Assembly (NCBI GenBank): GCA_964017195.1
Contig: OZ024892.1
Location: forward strand, 12,162,071-12,226,070
Direction of reading: 5' to 3'
DNA from: Siderastrea radians
Taxonomy: Eukaryota; Cnidaria; Anthozoa; Scleractinia; Rhizangiidae
DNA length: 64,000 bases
Shown: positions 56,960-64,000 of the stretch, piece after piece
Layout of the letters: each line of letters starts with the position of its first letter
Numbering within the stretch: position 1 is the first letter of the stretch
Made by a program: the position numbers and the translations under genes
The notes under the pieces: generated by a model
The model's input: the letters and a program-made list of their open reading frames with translations, nothing else
Told to the model about the DNA's origin: nothing
The model's database searches: none

Positions 56960-59045
56960 TGCTCAGTTTCGGCAGGTGGTTTGAAACTGGAACCACAAAT
57001 TTTCGTGGTCCACAATTTGGGACCACAAGCATTTTGCTTTAAAATTTTTGTCGTGTTTAAATAAAGGATATGTGTGCGCCTATGTGAGGCCTTCGCAGTG
57101 TTGATGAATAGGCTTTTGCGATGTATATAAATAGATGTAGATGTAGACCGAAAGAAGTTCTAAACTGATACTGGGCCCGGGCTATATAACTAACAGGGAG
57201 GAGAATTTCAAATGATTTCAATACCACAGGTATCTGACATGATTCACCGGCTGCTTAGAATCGAGGACCGACCTCTAAGAACTGTCAAAAAGAGTTAAAT
57301 ATAAAGTTAATCAAAACTTTCTAAGCTATATTTTAGACAGATTTCATACAAAAACCAACTATCTTGAATATTATAAAGTTGAATCGGCCTTAAAAAAATA
57401 CAGATATTCACCAGGCACAAACAATTTTTCTCTTAATGTCATATATATACCTGAATCTTGCCAGAAAGCAGATTTTAAAATCGTTTCTTTTTATAAACTA
57501 TCAAAAACTGGTTGTTTCCTTGTTATTGCATGCTACACTTTTCAGATGAGCTAAACTTTTCAGATGCCAGCTTCATTAACTTGAACTGGCTAAAAAAAAG
57601 AAAAATATATTTGGTCATGCAAAATGTTAAATGGAAATGTTCAACATTTGTATCCAATATTTTCATGAGAAAGATGACGACAAGCGTTTTTAACAGTCTG
57701 AAGAACAAAAACTGCAAAATGTTGTCCATTAATGTCAATCTTTTTAATCTTACAAAAATGAAGTCATCGTAAACCTAAATAGTCCATATTAAGTTATTCA
57801 GGAGAAAAAGATGTTTGATCACAAATCGTAGAGAAATGTAATTTCATTCATCTGCGACGAGTCCGATGCGTTACTTTTAAAAAATAAGAATTTGTTTAGT
57901 GAAGACAAATTAAAGAAAACCAAAGTAATTAAAAATAGTAATATGGTCGGCAAAACTCAAAATAGTAACTCTCCAAACAAAAAATAACCCCAGTTTAGTA
58001 GATTCAACAGCGACGGGTATAGTTTTTCGGGCGTGCCAAATTTTTCTACACGTACGTTTTTTTTCTATTGAGTCTCTTGAAGCGGTAAGTCTGGGGAATA
58101 ACTGCTCGAAATCCACCAAGACCTTACTATGAACAAATGCATTTTACATTACATCGAAACAGAAATTACAACTTGCAGTTTGTTTAACTTTCATTCCATT
58201 AAACCTCGTTTCGTTTTTTCAAACTTTGATTGTTTTTTATTTTTATTTGAACAGCCAAAATGGACTGTAAACGAACTAAAAGTGAGGATGAATGAATTAA
58301 GTACAGTTTTCTGCCTGATCTTCTGCATCTTCTAGGCTTTTATGTGATTTCGATGGTCCAAAATTTGTCAGTGGTGAGAAAAAAGAAATATTTCTGCCAT
58401 CGTCATACCAGGGTTGTCAGTTTCTCTCTCAAATTTCCTCCGAAAGGGGTCGAATTGTATTTGAAAATCCGACCAAATGTTTGCTTAGAAATCTGTTTTA
58501 AAAGATAACTATGTAAACTTAGACTACATTATATCGAGATTAATACTAGCAAATTTCCTAAATAGAATTTCCATTCGCCGCAAAATTCCACGCAAATCCA
58601 AGAAAAAAAAAAAGCAAAAACGCAGTATGTTTAAGTATCCGGCTTAAAATAAGCGTTATTTCAAACAACCTGATAAATTAGGAGGGATTAAAAACTCCAA
58701 CAGGCAATTTAAGAAAACATGTACATGACATTTAAATTTCCGTTTTCTTCGAGTGTTAATTAAACTGCTTTGCATCCTTTTTAGTTAGTTACATTTAACA
58801 CCTTATATCAGCAATTTATATTCATAAAATCCACGAGGAAACAAATAAGCTGTGAATATTAAAATAGAGAGACTCCTTGGTTAAAACGTTTCAAATTATT
58901 TATTTCTACGGCTCTTTTTTACATCAAGTTTCGCTTTTTTGAGTGTGGAATATTGGTTCAGATTCCCAGTCTTTGCTATCATAAAGAAGAAGAAGAGGGA
59001 AAACGCCTTTAATTGTGTTTTTACAGCTGTACTGTCGTAAAAAAC
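56960..59045. other. Intergenic, divergent PAF1/secreted gene
   Basis: No exon is supported. A short AGATGTAGATGTAG run at 57134-57147 could be the tail of an old retroelement. The stretch just before 59046 should hold the promoter of the secreted gene, but no clear TATA box is visible. Confidence 0.5.
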
Positions 59046-62000
59046 ATGGCGAAAGTTTTGAAGGCTTTTTTCCTGCTGCTCTGCGTTCAAATATTCGCCC
59101 AATACGCTCGAGGTGAGTTTGAACGGTTTTGAAGAAAGACTAATTAAATATTTCATTGCTCTTTTTTAAATTTAAAACGACAAAAACACTGGCTTACCCT
59201 TTCACTCCTAAAGTGGCCAAACCAAAAATTCACCAAAAATTCCAAATTTCGTTTCGTAAAACCTTAAGAAATAAATAGTCCTATGCAAAAGTTCTGCCAA
59301 AGAGGTTTCATTTGAATGGTAACACGATAGGATTTTGTCAACAGATTAAAAAGTTAGAGTGACAAATCATCTCACCATAACTTGGTCTAGGAGTGAAAGG
59401 AGCGAAAGGGTTAACATCACACAAAGAACACTTTCCATAAAACTTTTAGTAAAACAAAGAGTACACAGAAAGATTTTTACCAGTTTACATGCAGTTGGTT
59501 TAACTTAAGGCCATAAGTTTGAAAGTCGTCATTATAGTTAGAAGATCACACTGTAGTTTCTATAATATTGCATGGATCTAACAAGAAACAATAGATTCGA
59601 TTTACCTTCAGCAACTTACCCTTTTGTTTTCGGCTACAAATAGAGTGTAATTTTTGCCGTTGCTAGGTTTAAAAAAGTGGTTCCAAACCCGCTTTCTTTT
59701 ACTCAGTTCATCGAACCTTCAGAGCTATTTGGAAAATCGGTGTGCGATTTTCTAAGGCTCGAGTGACCGTGTTTGTGGGTATAAATTCCTATGCAAGCTT
59801 TACTGATGAAAATGAATGAAAGAAAACGAACTGGAACAAATTTGGCAAAATTTTTTCCTTCTAAAAGGATCGAGAACCACGGCCACCGGCCATGTTATAA
59901 GTTGCTTAATTTATTAGTAAACTGAGTTTGTATCGAAAATAAACGGCAAAAAAGAATAACGTTCGACGTGCTAATGAGACTATGGCAAGTTCAAAATGGA
60001 AATGTCAACTAAAATGAGGACGTCGAAACACTCTCACGTTTCTTTTAAAATGCATATTTCTTTTGAAACGTTTTGCACAACGATAGCGTTGTTACAAACT
60101 AATTTTTGCAACGGATGGGATAATCGCTAGGATACGTGTTTGAGTGATAGATAAAGTTACACTAAAAAAATTACTGGACTTAAGTCCAGTGGAAAGATTT
60201 AACATAAGAAATTAAACGTTTCATTTCTTTAGGTACCTCATGGGAGCAGTTGCGAGGTTAGTATTCGTCATAACCTGCTTATTAAGTTGTCTTAAAGATC
60301 TCTTATCCATGACTAAGGTAAATTTATTAAATAACCAATCAACAAAGCAACAAATATATATTTAAACTTTTGAGTCTGTGGATGAAAATCCTATACTGTT
60401 TTCTTATTCACATGGAAGGTATTGAGCAATACTTTCCTTTGGTAGGGTTTGTTATGTTGCCACATGCAGTTGGTTCCAGTACGTTAGGAGCAAATTCCTG
60501 GAAAAATCTGCATGTAGCTCCTGATAGTCAATTCCAAGGCTGTCGATAAGCCTTATGCAAAACGAAAAACACTTGTTTAATGTAATTTTTCCCTTTTATA
60601 GTAACTTTCGGCAAGTTTACCCCATATCCGTTGACCAGCAAACAAGCTAAACAATCCGGTTGGAAACAGGACGCTCGTTGCTCAGGTAAGTACGTACATA
60701 AACAGGTTTAAACCTTTCCATACTAGGACCACGATCTGAATCATTACCAAAATTGAAGGTAAGAGCCGTACAATGATTCATTTTGTGCTATTTGTTGTGC
60801 TATACAAGGCGGTTCTCACTTTTGAGTCTGTGGATGTAATCATAAAGTGTAACCATTCCAGTGAAAGCTACTAAGCAGTACTTTCCTGTGGTGCTATTTG
60901 TTACCCTGTACAAGGCGGATATAAATTTTGAGTCTGTGGACGTAATCCTTAAGTGTGACCATTTCAATGAAAATTATTGAGCAGTACTTTGCTGTAGTAC
61001 TGTTTGTTATGCTGTACAAGGTGGTTCTAACTTTTGAGTCCGTGAATGAAATCCTAAAGTGTGACCATTCAAATGAACTGAGCTATTGAGCAGCACTTTC
61101 ATCCGGCTCTGTTAGACTGTACAAGGTGGTGTACTATATGTTTGAGTTTGTGGACGAAATAATAAAGACTGTTATTCAACTAAAAGCTATTGAGAAGTGT
61201 TTTGCTGTCGTTGCCTTGATTATCTTTGTAAGGAGGGGAATTTTTAGCTATGTTTTCTTTTCTTAGCAGTTTTCGCTCTCTGTTTATTCAGGTCGGGCTA
61301 ACTTCTTTTATGGAAATCGTTTCACAAGAAGAGATGATGACGCTACACGGCTGATCTTTGACTGTGATGGCAGCTTGGCAGGAATACAGGCAACTGTAAG
61401 AACACTAAGGAGTTTATAATCTACTTGTTGCTGTGCTAACGTCAGAGGTTTCTACCGGTTTTGAGGGGAGCGTCTCAGTTCTCTTCGTGACGTAAATGGG
61501 GAGTTGTTGCACCGTTGAGCATGCAATTTTTGTTGCCCTTGTGTTAGTATTTGCATTTTCCAATACTCTAAATTCACTTACCCCACCCTACAAGGCACCT
61601 TTTTTTCCCGAGGATTTATTGGGGGGAGGGAGGGGGGGGCGCAGAGGGGGAAACTTAAACCACTAAACGAGTATGGAGACCCGTGATCTAACTGTGTTTT
61701 GCCGCGCCTTATATGGTAGGTAAACGGAGCCACGTCTATTTTGACGTTTTCAGCAGCAGAGTTCTCAGCCATTGCAAAGTCGCGAACAACAACTAGAACT
61801 GGGCACGCTGAAAATTTTTAAAGAGGATTTTACTGCAACATGATGACTGATCCCATATTTGGTCACAAAATTTTCAATAAAAACAGGAACATGACAAGCA
61901 AAAACTGACGTCATGATGACTCCGAAACGTCGTTTTCATCGTTAGTTTTTGCTTGTCTTTGCTTTTAATTAGTAAACCTTCCTTAATAAAAGCAAGAGCC

Positions 62001-63537
62001 ATAAGATGAATGTCAGACAACCTGCTACTGGCTTTCGCACCACAGATTGACCGAACAGAAGACTACCCTACCATGTATAATCAGCCACCGTGGATCTCAA
62101 CAGATGATGGGAGGGTCGCTCTCACTGCTTACTTCAAAGACCCCAAGGAAATCTGCGTGTGTAAAGGAAAGTGTAAAGACCGCGTCCAGCAAAAGCCTCC
62201 AATAGGAGATCGACTGTGGATTCAGATGGCTGACTTCCGGTTCAGCAGAAATGTTATGGTTATACCGCTGAACACGAATCAGATTGCGGGCACACCCTGG
62301 GTTGAGGGAACTTGCGTCCGAGCGATGGGTAATGTATAGAGATAACAGTAGTTTACATGAAGTATAATGATGGAACAATTTTCTACTTACCTTGCACTAA
62401 ACGACTATTCTTCTGACAGGTCAGAAATGTAGCTAACTGAGAGAAGTAATAAATGCAGATCGCAGATTTTGTCTCAGTCTAGGGGTCGTTAGGAGTGAGA
62501 AAATGAAATGTTTTCTGAAATGATTGACAATAATAACATATTTGTTCTACATTTTCACTCCGTGCCTTCCATTAAAGAGGTATTTTTGCAAAGGTAATGA
62601 CTGTGGGGGAAAAAGGATATCTTAGACTCGAAAAAAAAAATGTGGGTAACCGCGCATTTTTCAGAGATAATTAAGCAACCATAACTCTAAAAAAGCTTTA
62701 AAATACAGAAAAACGCGTGGCATTTTCTTTCCAAATTTAAGCGCAATTAAGTCTGAAAAATGCCTTAATTGTTAACCCCAATATTTTGGATTCTGAGAGC
62801 CCTTGCTAGATCTTGCTAAGACCTGCTTTTCCCAATAGCCATAAACTAAGCAAAAGTACCGTTGTAGTAGTAGGTGTCGTCGTTAAGAAACCCGAGTATC
62901 TCAGACCAGGGGCCCGTTTCTCGAAACTCCCGATAAATCTCCGGACCCGAAAACTCTTACGTGCAAAATATTGTCCAATAGCTATACAATTTTTATTGAT
63001 TTTGAAAGGTGAATTTAAATCTTTATAATTTCGTGAAGCATATCGCTAAGTTTGCGCCAATAATTACCATTACCTGATAAATAAGTGAGCTCGAAAAAAT
63101 TCTTACCGGGCCTGGAAAGTTATCGAGAGTTTCGAGAAACGAGCCCCAGACCCGAAAGAGAAGGCATCGTCCCAAAGAAATTGCTGCGGACAGTTTCAAC
63201 ATAGGCACGTAATGCGTGCAGAGACGATAAGGTTTCCGGCTCATAAGAGGAAGGAAGAAAGGAACTCAGAGACCATGCGAATAGTGCAAAGTCAAACGTA
63301 ACAAAATATAAAGCATTATAAAAATTTTTGATCGGTAGTAAGAGCTAAATATTTTTCCTTGCCTTGAAAGGAATCCACTATCACTACAACATCTCAATTG
63401 ATTTCGATTGTGACAAGGCCCTACCAATCTTCCTGCTGTTCAGTCAGCAATCAAAATCCCTGATTGGCTTTGGTTGGGGAGGCCCCATCGATGTGCCAAG
63501 CGCTGAATGGGAGAAGCCTCATCCTTCTGTTTTTGCA
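59046..63537 (+). CDS. Secreted protein of an uncharacterised invertebrate family, 3' end outside window
   Basis: Exons are 59046-59112, 60233-60256, 60602-60685, 61292-61395, 62046-62328 and 63371-63537, giving 243 codons in continuous phase. The last junction is a donor (GTGAGT) with no stop, so the gene continues past the window. Residues 1-22 form a signal peptide (MAKVLKAFFLLLCVQIFAQY). The mature part has FDCDG near 80, a CVCKGKC cluster at 130-136, GTPWVEGTC at 175-183, then HYHYN, DFDCD (198-202), IFLLF and GFGWGG (220-225). I remember the pattern GTPW-EG-C...MG-HY-Y...D-DC...P-FLL...GFGW from unannotated secreted proteins of molluscs and cnidarians, but know no assigned function or domain name. 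No membrane segment beyond the signal is visible. The exon 5 acceptor (before 62046) has a weak polypyrimidine tract. Intron 3 contains a tandem repeat. Confidence 0.8.
59193..59415. mobile_element. MITE, TTACCCTTTCACTCC family, first intron of the secreted gene
   Basis: The left end TTACCCTTTCACTCCTAAAG pairs with the right end AGTGAAAGGAGCGAAAGGG. It has no ORF. Confidence 0.7.
60780..61215. repeat. ~107-bp tandem repeat, intron 3 of the secreted gene
   Basis: TTTGAGTCTGTGGA recurs at about 60820, 60927, 61033 and 61141, a period of 106-108 bp. Each unit also has AAAGTGTGACCATT, TATTGAGCAGTACTTTCC-like and TGTACAAGGTGG words. A related single unit lies in intron 2 (60365-60475). Confidence 0.85.
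62908..63147. mobile_element. ~240-bp MITE, intron 5 of the secreted gene
   Basis: GGGGCCCGTTTCTCGAAACT at the left pairs with GTTTCGAGAAACGAGCCCC at the right. AGACC occurs at both flanks and may be the target duplication. Confidence 0.75.
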
Positions 63538-63574
63538 GTGAGTATAATCCATGATCAAGAAACATAAGGTTAAA

Positions 63575-63960
63575 CCTCCTGTTAGCGACCACTCAAAATG
63601 TCATGCCTAAGTGGTCGCTTACGGAAGGTAGTCGCACACGAGACGAGAAGTCAGGCCACAGAAAGTCGACAATTTGATTTTGATCCGAGGTTAATTTTCT
63701 CTAATCCATGCACAAATAAGCCCAAATAAGTATATAACCCAAATTAGCGGCGAACGAGGATCTCAAGTACATTACATTAACAAATAATTCATGCTAGGGC
63801 TGTATGGCGCTATTCTGTTCAGTTTAAACGGGCTGAGATGGGATCATTTGTCAAGTGGTCGCTCGCTTAGAGGACGCTAGAAACGGCAGAAAAATTCAAA
63901 CTGTCAGTCCACAAAGTGGCCGCTTACGAGAGGTGGTCGCCTACGAAGTTTCCAACTGTA
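63575..63960. repeat. GTGGTCGC repeat element at the window end
   Basis: TTAGCGACCACTC at the left, then AAGTGGTCGCTTACGGAAGG, AAGTGGTCGCTCGCTTAGAG and GAGGTGGTCGCCTACGAAG. These are directly and inversely repeated and look like the arms of a MITE. It follows the last visible exon. Confidence 0.6.
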
Positions 63961-64000
63961 GCGATTTTACTGAGAAAAGTTTGGTATTTGGAAAAGTGGT

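Noticed and set aside
1..64000. CRISPR arrays, operons, prophage or other prokaryotic systems
   Set aside because: The window is plainly an animal nuclear genome; tandem repeats here lack regular unique spacers and genes are spliced.

Overview
This is a eukaryotic nuclear window from an invertebrate animal, most likely an anthozoan cnidarian and probably a stony coral. The evidence is intron-rich animal genes with GT/AG junctions, AT-rich non-coding DNA, a dense load of short inverted-repeat elements, and repeat families that I associate with coral genomes. No marker gene fixes the species.

Four protein-coding genes can be modelled. From left to right they are: GTP cyclohydrolase I (GCH1, minus strand, 6 coding exons, 17065-23611); the CST-complex subunit STN1 (plus strand, 7 coding exons, 23976-40881); the RNA polymerase II-associated factor PAF1 (minus strand, 15 coding exons, 42376-56133); and a secreted protein of an uncharacterised invertebrate family (plus strand, 6 exons seen, 59046-63537, running off the window). 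For the three complete models the exons sum to whole codon numbers (231, 344 and 471 including stop). GCH1 and STN1 are head to head with 364 bp between start codons, so a shared promoter is likely. STN1 and PAF1 converge. PAF1 and the secreted gene diverge across about 2.9 kb. The four genes belong to unrelated processes (pterin synthesis, telomere maintenance, transcription elongation, and an unknown extracellular role); nothing suggests one pathway.

The first 17 kb holds no gene I can support. It contains MITE-like inverted repeats, a low-complexity C/A tract, short minisatellites and microsatellites. The last STN1 intron but one (29762-40361) is a trap for mobile DNA. It holds a TTAA-flanked 385-bp element, a 3.3-kb element with TIRs of about 435 bp (itself invaded by a LINE fragment and a MITE), and a decayed multi-domain DDE-type transposase gene. 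That gene is split by a 153-bp MITE with perfect 9-bp target duplications. PAF1 introns carry several long foldbacks, a 1.65-kb TIR element filled by a degenerate minisatellite, and two dead tandem copies of PAF1 exon 10.

All gene models and TE boundaries were read by eye from the sequence. Splice sites were chosen by GT/AG, phase continuity and similarity to remembered family sequences. No search was run.
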